The notes below the pieces were generated by a model. That model saw only the letters and a list, made by a program, of their open reading frames with translations, did not search any database and was not told the origin of the DNA. The position numbers and the translations under genes are program-made. From Paracoccaceae bacterium (GTDB lineage Bacteria; Pseudomonadota; Alphaproteobacteria; Rhodobacterales; Rhodobacteraceae), in the NCBI GenBank assembly GCA_902633655.1, contig CACPHA010000003.1, positions 1 through 51,738 of the forward strand: 51,738 nucleotides of DNA, given 5' to 3'. Positions 16,349 through 23,669 of the stretch are shown piece by piece. The first letter of the stretch is position 1; every line of letters begins with the position of its first letter.

Positions 16349-17128
16349 ATGAAATCTCTTTTCCGAAATTTATTCGGCAAATGGGTATGGGTTAATTACT
16401 CTAATACTCTTGATTATAGGGGTACGTGGCGTGGCGGACGATTTCATGGATTTGGACAGCTAAAGTACAAAAGCGGATCCATATATGAAGGAAATTTCCA
16501 TGCGGGAAGCAAACATGGGTTTGGCAGGCTGATTTCACCAAATGGCTATGAATATCATGGTTATTGGTGGAGAGGGCATCCCCATGGAGATGCCTTCATT
16601 CGTTATAAGACCGGAAACACATATGAAGGCAGCGTAAAGGACAGTCTGAGGCATGGGTATGGAAAACTTTGGGATGTTCAGACCGGATTAGAACTGTCAG
16701 GAAAATGGGTGGTTGGAAAACTTGAAGGAACAGTTGAAATCACCAGCAAGAAATGGACATATTTGGGGCCACTTCCCATCAGCGATGAACCTGTTGAGGC
16801 AATAATGAAATACGATGATGGATCGGTTTACAAGGGCGGACTTCTAGATTTCAAAAGACAAGGAAACGGTCGGCTGACTTTCAGTTCAGGTGAGTACATT
16901 CAAGGAAAATGGTTCGAAAATGAAAATGTTTTCAATGCCACTCAATTAGATCATCAAGGAGCTATGTGGGAAGGTAATCTTCTGGGACTGAAACCACACG
17001 GCTATATGAAAGTTTCTTTTCCGAGTGGAAGCAAATATAACGGCTTATGGAACCGTGGTGATATGGTTGGCACACTTAGCGTAAGAAAACGGCGAGAGAA
17101 GCGTTTGCAGGAAAGAGCGTATCACTAA
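16349..17128 (+). CDS. MORN-repeat protein
   Basis: 259 residues made almost wholly of MORN repeats (about nine, each roughly 23 residues, such as YRGTWRGGRFHGFGQLKYKSG, YEGNFHAGSKHGFGRLISPNG, YEGSVKDSLRHGYGKLWD, YNGLWNRGDMVGTLSV). MORN repeats form an elongated beta-hairpin sheet and often mediate binding to lipids or proteins. There is no signal peptide or catalytic domain, so it is probably a cytosolic binding scaffold. It lies alone, facing right, between the unknown two-gene unit and the replication module. A slightly basic last repeat (VRKRREKRLQERAYH) may contact nucleic acid or membrane. Confidence 0.9.
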   Translation: MKSLFRNLFGKWVWVNYSNTLDYRGTWRGGRFHGFGQLKYKSGSIYEGNFHAGSKHGFGRLISPNGYEYHGYWWRGHPHGDAFIRYKTGNTYEGSVKDSLRHGYGKLWDVQTGLELSGKWVVGKLEGTVEITSKKWTYLGPLPISDEPVEAIMKYDDGSVYKGGLLDFKRQGNGRLTFSSGEYIQGKWFENENVFNATQLDHQGAMWEGNLLGLKPHGYMKVSFPSGSKYNGLWNRGDMVGTLSVRKRREKRLQERAYH

Positions 17129-17341
17129 ATTTTATCAGTGTAAGTCCATAGTTTAAAATCTTTCGCTTAATTGAATTTCAATTATGTGTTTTAAATCATA
17201 TTCTTAGATATATTATTTAACTTGGTGTAAAAATGTTTGTTTTCACATATGCCTCGAGATTTGGTGATTCGTAAGACCTCGTTGTATTGTTAAAACACAA
17301 GCAATTCCGCTTGGACTTAACTCGAGCATGTGAGGCATTAC

Positions 17342-17533
17342 ATGGCAGAAAAATTCTTAAGACGAGCTCAAATAGAAAAATTGACCGGTCTATCGAGATC
17401 AACAATCTACGACAGAGTAAAAGCCGGATCCTTCCCTAAACCAATCAAGATAGGCGACCGCGCAGTGGCCTGGTTACAGTCAGAAATTGACGCCTGGCAA
17501 AGCGATTGCATTGCAGAGGATCGCGATAGATGA
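17342..17533 (+). CDS. alpA: AlpA-family DNA-binding protein
   Basis: 63 residues with the AlpA/excisionase-type helix-turn-helix: FLRRAQIEKLTGLSRSTIYDRVKAGSFPKPIKIGDRAVAWLQSEIDAWQ. The ATG is chosen because GAGG precedes it by six bases; a GTG four codons earlier is also in frame. AlpA proteins activate or assist excision in satellite-type islands, so this may be the directionality factor for the integrase 15 kb away. It starts the rightward replication module, and its stop overlaps the next start (ATGA). Confidence 0.9.
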   Translation: MAEKFLRRAQIEKLTGLSRSTIYDRVKAGSFPKPIKIGDRAVAWLQSEIDAWQSDCIAEDRDR

Positions 17534-17868
17534 AGCATTTCAGAACACCCCCCCACACACCCGGAGGTGCAACAGGTGTAGGCATACCCGTTCGAGACAC
17601 ACACCGGGAGATCTCTGATTTCTACGTTGGCATAATTATTGAGCTAGAACCGCGCTGGCGGGTCATCATTTGCAAAGCCGGCATCCAGTGGATTTTGCAG
17701 AAACGTTCCTCAAAATACTTGAATAAGGGCGTGTGGCTGGGAGAGAGCTACTGTACCGCCCGAGATGCACTTATATGCGTCTGTTCAAGCCGAGGTTTGC
17801 TCTCTGACCCCAAAGCAAGGGCAGTGCTTGAGTTGTTGCCAAAACACGCAAGGGATTGGAAAACCTAG
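17530..17868 (+). CDS. Small protein of unknown function in replication module
   Basis: 112 residues, no known domain. It has a proline- and glycine-rich start (PPHTPGGATGVGIPV), then VGIIIELEPRWRVIICKAGIQWILQKR, and ends basic. It overlaps alpA by four bases and stops one base before the primase start, so it is translated with them. Its conserved-looking centre (QWILQKRS) and the setting suggest an accessory island protein; I cannot say more. Confidence 0.6.
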   Translation: MKHFRTPPHTPGGATGVGIPVRDTHREISDFYVGIIIELEPRWRVIICKAGIQWILQKRSSKYLNKGVWLGESYCTARDALICVCSSRGLLSDPKARAVLELLPKHARDWKT

Positions 17869-17869
17869 T

Positions 17870-18703
17870 ATGGAATTTCCGCTTTCTCCAAGAGCAAAAC
17901 GAAATGGCAATGGCTATATCGATCATTGTCCAGCACACAAGGATAATAAACCATCTTTAAGCATCAATTTTGCGCAAGACGGAAAATTACTTTTGCACTG
18001 CTTTGCCGGTTGCAGCTTTGAGGAAATACTGAGGGCTAGTGGTCTCAGTCATAACCAATACACTGACTTCCGTTGGCATAAAGTTACGCCAAATCCGATT
18101 GATACTCCTCATAAACGAACAGAACGAGCACGGGTAATCTGGCAACAAACGGTTCCTCTAAAGGGTACGCTAGGCGAAAAATATTACCTCTCGAGGCAAC
18201 TGAATATCTGGTCTGAAGACATTCGCTTCCATGAGGCTCTATACGAGGCGGATGCCAAGCATGAGTTTCCTGCCGTGGTTTGCGCGGTTCGACTTTTGGG
18301 AAAATTTGTTGGTATACACAGAACATTCCTAAATTCTGATGGCAGTAAAAATTGCAAAAAAATGCTCGGCCCGTGTCGTGGGGCTTCGGTGTATGTTGGC
18401 GGATCAGGTGAAAAGCTAGTCATTTGTGAAGGGATCGAAAATACTCTGTCAGCTTTGCGAATGTTTGGCTGGCGTCGCGCAACTTTCTTTTCAGCATTAT
18501 CGGCGAACGGCATGAAAAACCTAAAGTTGCCGGAGAAACCCGGCACAGTCATTATACTTTCCGATGGTGACAAGGTCGGGCAAGCCTCAGCTGTTAGCTT
18601 GGGGGAGCGCGCAGCCGTTTTGAGGTGGAGAGCGTCCACAATGTATCCTCCTTCTAAAGGTGATTGGAATGACTATTTGATAAGTGAGCTTGGAAATGCC
18701 TGA
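17870..18703 (+). CDS. CHC2/Toprim primase-like protein
   Basis: 277 residues. The N-terminus has a CHC2-type zinc site (C20-x2-H23 ... C44-x3-C48: CPAHKDNKPSLSINF, LLHCFAGC). The C-terminal half is a Toprim domain: LVICEGIENTLSALRM carries the catalytic Glu, and TVIILSDGDKVGQ the DxD pair. These are features of phage- and island-type primases. It should synthesise primers for island replication. An earlier in-frame ATG at 17765 would overlap the previous gene by over 100 bases and is unlikely. It overlaps the RepA-like gene by eight bases, so the two act as a primase-helicase set. Confidence 0.9.
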   Translation: MEFPLSPRAKRNGNGYIDHCPAHKDNKPSLSINFAQDGKLLLHCFAGCSFEEILRASGLSHNQYTDFRWHKVTPNPIDTPHKRTERARVIWQQTVPLKGTLGEKYYLSRQLNIWSEDIRFHEALYEADAKHEFPAVVCAVRLLGKFVGIHRTFLNSDGSKNCKKMLGPCRGASVYVGGSGEKLVICEGIENTLSALRMFGWRRATFFSALSANGMKNLKLPEKPGTVIILSDGDKVGQASAVSLGERAAVLRWRASTMYPPSKGDWNDYLISELGNA

Positions 18704-19817
18704 GCTTGATCTCGAGATGGCTAATCCGATAATCAATCATCGAGTTGAAGAAATCAGCTCGAACCTAAAACTAGCACGAGATCTTAGCCTGAATTATTCG
18801 AACGACTACCTAATCAAGGATTGGCTTAGTAGTACAGCTTTATCAGTCGTATACGGCGACAGTAATTGCGGAAAAAGCTTCTTCGCGCTAGATATTGCCA
18901 CTCACATAGCATCTGGGTCACTCTGGATGGGAAATAAAGTCCTGCACGGAAAAGTGCTATACCTTGCTTCTGAAGGTGGCAAGAGCTTTACGAAACGCAT
19001 TGAAGCAATCAAGCTTAATCAATCAGAACTGTATGAAAGAATGGCAAGCAATCTGATGCTCCTTCCAATTCAGATTGATCTTCATGCCTCAGGCGACGTC
19101 GATGCCATATGTACATCTCTTGAGGGACGGTCTTTCGCGCTAATTATAGTTGATACCCTGGCCATGAGCTTTGGCGATGGGAATGAAAGTGATACTGGTG
19201 ATATGGGAAAGTTTATCAAAAACATTACTGCTCTTAAGGAGCATTTTGAATGTCATATTTTGGTAGTTCACCACACGGGAAAAGATCAGAGTAAAGGCGC
19301 TAGAGGTAGTACTAGTCTCAGAGCGGCCGTAGATACCGAAATCGAAGTGAAAGCTAGTAAACATATTCGTGTGGCGACTACCCGCAAGCAGAGGGACCAT
19401 GAAAACGGTAAGAATGTGGCGTTCAGCCTGACAGGCGTAAACGTGGGCTTAGATCAGGATGGAGATCCGATAACTAGTTGCGTTGTCAAGCCTGAAGATA
19501 AAAATTTACAGGGCTTAAGTAAGAACCACCACCTTACCGGTAATGCGAAAATTGCGGAACAAGCTTTGCAAGATGCTTTCGCAAAACACGGCCATAGAAT
19601 CTACGATGCAGAGAACTATCCGCAAAATAGAGATGTAGTAAATGTTGATTACTGGCGAAAATCTTATCTCCGCATGCGAGCAGAGAGCGCAATCAAAACT
19701 GACTCCTTAAAAAAGGATTTTAGCCGTCAAGTATCACTTTTCGAAAACCAGGATATCATTCGTTCTTTCGATGATAATGTTTGGCGAGTTAATGAAGCAG
19801 ACAGACAAGACAAATAG
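18696..19817 (+). CDS. RepA-like AAA (RecA-fold) replicative helicase
   Basis: 373 residues with a RecA-fold ATPase of the RepA/AAA_25 type: Walker A GDSNCGKS (residues 54-61), Walker B FALIIVDTLAMSF, and the downstream LVVHHTGKDQSKGARGSTSLRAAVDTEIEVK typical of RSF1010-RepA-like hexameric helicases. The C-terminal 80 residues are helical and basic. The chosen ATG overlaps the primase stop; a GTG at 18684 is also in frame. It probably unwinds the island's own origin, candidate at 19819-19904. Confidence 0.9.
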   Translation: MPELDLEMANPIINHRVEEISSNLKLARDLSLNYSNDYLIKDWLSSTALSVVYGDSNCGKSFFALDIATHIASGSLWMGNKVLHGKVLYLASEGGKSFTKRIEAIKLNQSELYERMASNLMLLPIQIDLHASGDVDAICTSLEGRSFALIIVDTLAMSFGDGNESDTGDMGKFIKNITALKEHFECHILVVHHTGKDQSKGARGSTSLRAAVDTEIEVKASKHIRVATTRKQRDHENGKNVAFSLTGVNVGLDQDGDPITSCVVKPEDKNLQGLSKNHHLTGNAKIAEQALQDAFAKHGHRIYDAENYPQNRDVVNVDYWRKSYLRMRAESAIKTDSLKKDFSRQVSLFENQDIIRSFDDNVWRVNEADRQDK

Positions 19818-19818
19818 T

Positions 19819-19904
19819 GGACATGTCGGATTTGTCTGCAAACATAAATTAACGGACAGACACGGACACACCCTTTAAGGGGTGTCCAAGGTGTCCTTAT
19901 GTCC
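19819..19904. repeat. Symmetrical GGACA/TGTCC repeats, candidate origin or operator
   Basis: Immediately after the RepA-like gene: GGACA at 19819, 19854 and 19864, then the palindromic centre CCCTTTAAGGGG, then TGTCC at 19883, 19892 and 19900. That is three copies each way around one centre. The inner part can also fold as a hairpin, so a terminator is an alternative, but no T-tract follows. The rest of the gap to 20136 holds only an isolated 63-residue frame with no support. Confidence 0.5.
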
Positions 19905-20136
19905 AAAGATATTTAGGCAACTGGTCGTAAAGGAATGGTTATGGTTACTGCTGAGGGCGCGAGCCTTGTCTGCGTTGACGAATTGGCGGATGCGCTTGGT
20001 GTGCCCGTCTTGGTGATGATGCCCAATGTGCGGGGCCTGCTTGATCCGGTTAGAAAAGGGCGCGGCCTCTCGAGGCCTCCACGCTCTCTCAAGCTTGGCA
20101 TGATAGCCACGCTGCCCCCTGCTTAATTGTGGGGGG

Positions 20137-21156
20137 TTAATATCCACATTTCTCGTAGTTGCTATTAAAGCAAGCTCTAGCCATGGCCTCAGCCTTTGAA
20201 ATGTCTTCCGATGTCATCTCTTTTGCTATTATGTCTCTGTTTGCACCCGCACTTTCAGCTCCATTAGCAGCAGCTATATTGAACCACATGTGCGCTATAA
20301 CAGGATCGGCAAGAACACCTTGGCCATTGTAGTGCATCAAACCAAGGTTGGATTGCGCCGTAGCGTAGCCTTGTCTTGCCGCTAGTGTGTAAAACTTTAT
20401 AGCTTCTCGATCATCCTGTGAGACGCCGTGACCATCTTCATACATTGAAGCAAGGTTGAATTGCGCCATAGCGTCACCTTGTTTGGCAGCAAGTGTGTAC
20501 CATCTTACAGCCTCTTCATAGTCCTGAGGAACCGCTCTGCCCTCGTAATATATCACACCAAGATTGTATTGCGCCTTAACTTTGCCTTGGTTGGCAGCTA
20601 GTGTATACAACCTTAAAGCCTCTTTATAATCCTTAGGAACGCCTTCACCATTCTCATACATTACACCAAGATTGTATTGTGCATCAGCATCGCCTTGTTC
20701 GGCAGCTAGCTTGTACCACTTTGCCGCCTTCCTATGATCCTTAGGGACGCCTTGGCCCTTTCTATGCATAATGCCAAGGTTGTATTGCGCAAGCACGGAA
20801 CCTTGTTCGGCAGCTAGCCTGTACCATTTTGCAGCCTCTATATAATCCTGAGGAACCGCTTTGCCCTCGTGATATATCACACCAAGGTTAAATTGCGCAT
20901 CAGCGTAGCCTTGTTTAGCAGAAAGTTTGTACCATCTTACGGCCTCATTTCCATCCCGAGATACGCCCCACCCATTTCTATACATCATACCAAGGTTGTG
21001 TTGCGCGACAATGTTCCCCCCCTCAGCGAGAGGTTTCCATTCCTTTAAAGCAGTCTCAAAATCACCACTTTGTGCGGCTTCATATCCCTTTTGAAAGTCT
21101 TGGGCAGATATTGGTGCAGCAAGCATGATGAGTAGTGTTATGAGTATGGTTCGCAT
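20137..21156 (-). CDS. Exported Sel1-repeat protein
   Basis: 339 residues with a signal peptide (MRTILITLLIMLAAPISAQ) and seven to eight Sel1-type repeats of 36 residues (A-x-x-G-x-x-x-A-Q-x-N-L-G-x-x-Y-x-x-G-x-G-V-x-x-D), e.g. GYADAQFNLGVIYHEGKAV and GDADAQYNLGVMYENGEGV. It probably acts as a periplasmic protein-binding adaptor. A short unrepeated tail ends in NSNYEKCGY. It is the last gene of the leftward envelope cluster, 27 bases after the first S74-like gene. The very regular repeats suggest recent internal duplication. Confidence 0.92.
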   Translation of the reverse strand: MRTILITLLIMLAAPISAQDFQKGYEAAQSGDFETALKEWKPLAEGGNIVAQHNLGMMYRNGWGVSRDGNEAVRWYKLSAKQGYADAQFNLGVIYHEGKAVPQDYIEAAKWYRLAAEQGSVLAQYNLGIMHRKGQGVPKDHRKAAKWYKLAAEQGDADAQYNLGVMYENGEGVPKDYKEALRLYTLAANQGKVKAQYNLGVIYYEGRAVPQDYEEAVRWYTLAAKQGDAMAQFNLASMYEDGHGVSQDDREAIKFYTLAARQGYATAQSNLGLMHYNGQGVLADPVIAHMWFNIAAANGAESAGANRDIIAKEMTSEDISKAEAMARACFNSNYEKCGY

Positions 21157-21183
21157 GGGGTTATTCCCACCTTTCAGTACGAG

Positions 21184-21573
21184 CTAGCTCTCGCCACCAC
21201 CAACCTGCACCAACCGAGCAACACCGCCCTCTAGGACCAGCTTGGCGATCAGATCATCCATGTCCATCAGCACGGGTAAGTCTACCATCAGGTAACCATT
21301 CTCATCTTTGATAACTGCGTCAGGAAACATATGCTCTACATCCTGAGCTATCAAACCAGCATTGGGATGCTTATCTAATCCAAGTTCCTTGGCTTTCTCA
21401 TTCCACTCCCAGATGTGAATAACTAAACCGTTGTCTAAGATCATGCGGGTTTTGACTTCACTCAGCAGTTTATTGTCCGTGCTGTAGTTTACAGTGGACA
21501 TGTTTTCAGCAGTAACGCTGCTTACGAAAGCTAGAGTAGCTAAAGAGATTAGTATCGTTTTTATCAGTGTCAT
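21184..21573 (-). CDS. Exported S74-like chaperone-domain protein (copy a)
   Basis: 129 residues: a signal peptide (to about 22), then a single domain resembling the intramolecular-chaperone (peptidase S74) module usually found at the C-terminus of phage tail spikes: STDNKLLSEVKTRM, VIHIWEWNEKAKELG, AGLIAQDVEHMFPDAVIKDENGYLMVDLPVL. The position of the S-D-x-R-L-K catalytic motif reads T-D-N-K-L-L, so Ser is Thr and Lys is Leu; it is probably not self-cleaving. It is almost identical to copy b at 22301 in the mature part. Its function as a free-standing exported domain is unknown. Confidence 0.75.
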   Translation of the reverse strand: MTLIKTILISLATLAFVSSVTAENMSTVNYSTDNKLLSEVKTRMILDNGLVIHIWEWNEKAKELGLDKHPNAGLIAQDVEHMFPDAVIKDENGYLMVDLPVLMDMDDLIAKLVLEGGVARLVQVGGGES

Positions 21574-21606
21574 TTTCCCACCCTTAAGTATCTGCTTCCA
21601 TCTGTC

Positions 21607-22113
21607 TCATGTGATCATTTCGACGGCGTAATTGCATATCAAGGCGATAAGTCCAAGGGTAAATGCTAAAGAGACTAAACCCCACACTCCGGTCACTAAC
21701 ACGGCGATGCTATGATCCAGCTTCGAAAGATTATAAAGCGTGCTGTTTGGTTCTTCCAACGATTTATCGGCATCAAAGTCTGCATCTGCATTATCTGGAG
21801 GCGCTATTTTCTGGTCTTTCTTTATAAAATCTTTGAATAGGTAAAAGGTTGGTATAAAAGCGGTTAGTGGGAAGAACGCAAGAGAGGAAAATTTGATTTT
21901 TCTAAAAGTGTTTAAATACCAACCGGGGACGAAAGACATAGGAGCCAGCATAATTAGACCGCCAATTATGATAACAGTGTACACAAACATAACTGCTGAC
22001 CCCATTCCGCGACCAAATATGTTAGCGTCAGCAACCCACTTTACAAAAAGTGCAGCGAGAAGGATGGATATATAAAGGAGAAGCCGAAAGGATATTACTT
22101 GGCGACGTGTCAT
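21607..22113 (-). CDS. Membrane protein of unknown function
   Basis: 168 residues with about four membrane helices (approximate 10-28, 35-58, 73-92 and 138-165), a basic N-terminus (MTRRQVISFRLLLY) and an acidic loop (PPDNADADFDADKSLEEPN). No family recognised. It lies between two S74-like copies, 33 bases before copy a, so it probably belongs to the same transcript. A 187-base gap with nothing obvious separates it from copy b. Confidence 0.7.
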   Translation of the reverse strand: MTRRQVISFRLLLYISILLAALFVKWVADANIFGRGMGSAVMFVYTVIIIGGLIMLAPMSFVPGWYLNTFRKIKFSSLAFFPLTAFIPTFYLFKDFIKKDQKIAPPDNADADFDADKSLEEPNSTLYNLSKLDHSIAVLVTGVWGLVSLAFTLGLIALICNYAVEMIT

Positions 22114-22300
22114 TTTTTGCAGTCTCCTTCTTTAACCAACGAAAGTGAGAAAATTAATACTAAAAGATAAACAACCAATCTTATTTCAAAGTGGCTTTTA
22201 CCAAATTTTTTATAAGACCATACAAGAAACGCTATCAAAAGTTCTTAAAGTAACAACAACTATTTTAATTCATATAGAACCGAGAAACTCTATAAAAGAG

Positions 22301-22696
22301 CTAGCTTTCGCCATCAACACCACCACCCTGCACCAACCGAGCCACACCACCCTCTAGTACAAGCTTGGCGACCAAATCATCCATGTCCATTAGCACAGGT
22401 AAGTCGACCATAAGGTAACCGTTCTCATCTTTGATAACAGCTTCAGGAAACATATGCTCTACATCCTGAGCTATTAAACCAGCATTAGGATGCTTGTCTA
22501 AACCAAGTTCCTTAGCTTTATCGTTCCATTCCCAGATATGAATAACTAAGCCGTTCTCTAAGATCATGCGAGTTTTAACTTCACTCAGCAACTTGTTATC
22601 CGTGCTATAGTTAATAGTGGACATGTTTTCTGCAAAGGAACCACTTGCAAAGAGCAACATCGCTACGGTGATGAATATAGATTTCAAAGATTTCAT
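22301..22696 (-). CDS. Exported S74-like chaperone-domain protein (copy b)
   Basis: 131 residues starting MKSLKSIFITVAMLLFASGSFA (signal peptide), followed by a mature domain nearly identical to copy a, including STDNKLLSEVK and DENGYLMVDLPVLMDMDDL, and a slightly longer glycine-rich end. An in-frame start seven codons earlier overlaps copy c and is unlikely. Same loss of catalytic Ser-Lys as copy a. The close match indicates a recent tandem duplication. Confidence 0.75.
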   Translation of the reverse strand: MKSLKSIFITVAMLLFASGSFAENMSTINYSTDNKLLSEVKTRMILENGLVIHIWEWNDKAKELGLDKHPNAGLIAQDVEHMFPEAVIKDENGYLMVDLPVLMDMDDLVAKLVLEGGVARLVQGGGVDGES

Positions 22697-22698
22697 TC

Positions 22699-23103
22699 TC
22701 AACACCAAAAACACCAACCGCTTATAACTGTATTAGCACCGCCCTCCATCACCATCTTGGCTATCAGTTCATCCTGATCAGCAAGCATTGGTAAGTCTAT
22801 TGTAAGATACCCATTGGCGTCCTCGATAACTGCGTCTGGATACTTGGCTTGAACATCTTGGGCTATTAAACCTGTCGGAGCATAACCACCATCTTCCTCA
22901 GAAGCACCGTATTTAGCATCCAAGGATTTGGCAGTCTCATTCCACTCCCAAGTATGGATCACCATACCGTTATCCAGAACACCTGCTGTAACAACATTCA
23001 TCATCAGGCGATTATCACTGCTGTATTCTTTAATAGGGGCATCTTCTGCAGTAAGGCCACTCGCAAAGAAAAGTGTGGCAACGATAGCTAGTAATACTCT
23101 CAT
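22699..23103 (-). CDS. Exported S74-like chaperone-domain protein (copy c, divergent)
   Basis: 134 residues: signal peptide MRVLLAIVATLFFASGLTA, then a divergent S74-like domain (SSDNRLMMNVV, VIHTWEWNETAKSLDAKYG, TGLIAQDVQAKYPDAVIEDANGYLTIDLPML). The motif reads S-D-N-R-L-M, so the Ser is kept but the catalytic Lys is Met. An insert with Asp/Glu/Gly (GASEEDGGYAP) and a Cys-containing end (GWCFWC) set it apart. It is the first gene of the leftward envelope cluster, with the conserved promoter at 23128-23155. Confidence 0.72.
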   Translation of the reverse strand: MRVLLAIVATLFFASGLTAEDAPIKEYSSDNRLMMNVVTAGVLDNGMVIHTWEWNETAKSLDAKYGASEEDGGYAPTGLIAQDVQAKYPDAVIEDANGYLTIDLPMLADQDELIAKMVMEGGANTVISGWCFWC

Positions 23104-23127
23104 TCTGTTTCTCCAATGATTTGCCTT

Positions 23128-23155
23128 AGGATAACGCAGTGCAGAAATATGTGTA
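23128..23155 (-). promoter_or_regulatory. Promoter of the envelope cluster (shared design)
   Basis: Minus strand: -35 TACACA, 16-base spacer ending CTGCGT, -10 TATCCT, 24 bases before the ATG, with TTGGAGA as ribosome binding site. It matches the promoters at 1868-1895 and 2275-2302 across boxes, spacer length and surrounding bases. Confidence 0.65.
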
Positions 23156-23432
23156 TCTATATTTGCTGATCCATATGTTTCTCAACTGCATCAAGCTGAA
23201 CACGCCTCAGATGCATGCGCAGAACTTAATTTTTCATAAAGAGCTTAATACTTATTAAATACAGATACTTAAGGTAGTGAAAACTAATTTCCTTAGGTGC
23301 AGCAGCGCCACCTTTTAAATGAGTTTACGTTTAAGCCCTTAATACATGAGGGGTTCGATCAGCGACTAATTGTTTACAGACATGAGACCCTGTTGCATGC
23401 ACGCACGCGCGAACACTGCAACAAACTATTTT
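23156..23432. other. Island right-end non-coding region
   Basis: About 280 bases with no supported gene. It contains an inverted repeat TGTTGCA/TGCAACA (23391-23423) just before the integrase arm repeats, which may be a further protein-binding site at the recombination end. Confidence 0.4.
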
Positions 23433-23456
23433 ATGGGGACGAATATGGGGACGAAA
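23433..23456. repeat. Right arm-type integrase repeat
   Basis: Two GGGGACGAA/T units (core GGGGACGAATATGGGGACGA). Same orientation as and closely similar to 2544-2567 next to the integrase start. It lies 50 bases inside the right att core, as expected for an arm site. Confidence 0.65.
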
Positions 23457-23506
23457 AATATTTGAATCTCCTTACACATTGATTCTAATATATTAAATAG
23501 ATTAAT

Positions 23507-23521
23507 ATGGCGGACAGACAG
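23507..23521. repeat. Right attachment-site core in tRNA-Ser
   Basis: ATGGCGGACAGACAG, identical to 2408-2422. It covers the encoded CCA, discriminator base, 3' acceptor strand and a little of the T-stem of tRNA-Ser, leaving the tRNA intact after integration. Confidence 0.88.
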
Positions 23522-23597
23522 GGATTCGAACCCTGGAGACGGCTTCCCGCCTACACACTTTCCAGGCGTGCGCCTTCGACCACTCGGCCACCTGTCC
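23508..23597 (-). tRNA. tRNA-Ser (anticodon GGA)
   Basis: 90 nt with encoded CCA. Acceptor GGACAGG pairs with UCUGUCC, G73 discriminator, D-arm GGCCGAGUGGUCGAAGGC, anticodon stem-loop CGCCUGGAAAGUGUG giving GGA, a long variable arm (GGCGGGAAGCCGUC) typical of serine tRNAs, and T-arm CAGGGUUCGAAUCCCUG. The 3' end lies toward the island, which explains its use as the integration site. Confidence 0.97.
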
Positions 23598-23669
23598 GAT
23601 GCAACTAGCTTGTAGCGCTTTTGTTGCGCGCATGGCAAGGAGAAAGGCACAAACTGTAAAAATCTCAGT

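Larger units (their letters stand above)
2408..23507. mobile_element. Genomic island integrated in tRNA-Ser(GGA)
   Basis: About 21.1 kb bounded by exact 15-bp repeats of the tRNA-Ser 3' end. It carries a tyrosine integrase just inside the left repeat, tandem arm-type repeats inside both ends (2544-2567 and 23433-23456), an AlpA-like factor and a primase/RepA-like module. Flanks to the right are ordinary chromosomal genes. There are no capsid, terminase, relaxase or type IV secretion genes, so it is neither a complete prophage nor a self-conjugative element; it resembles a satellite-type or mobilised island with cargo. The integrase lies at the end far from the intact tRNA, the less common arrangement. 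Confidence 0.85.

Noticed and set aside
19935-20126. 63-residue frame (MVMVTAEGASLVCVDELADALGVP...) after the RepA-like gene
   Set aside because: Overlaps other open frames on the other strand in a GC-richer patch; no ribosome binding site or known domain. It may be a fragment, but cannot be supported.
20170-21080. DNA tandem repeats as a separate element
   Set aside because: The repeated DNA is explained by the Sel1 protein repeats of about 36 codons in the coding sequence.
2408-23507. Complete prophage or conjugative element
   Set aside because: No capsid, portal, terminase, tail, relaxase or mating-pair genes are visible; only integrase, AlpA, primase and RepA-like genes.
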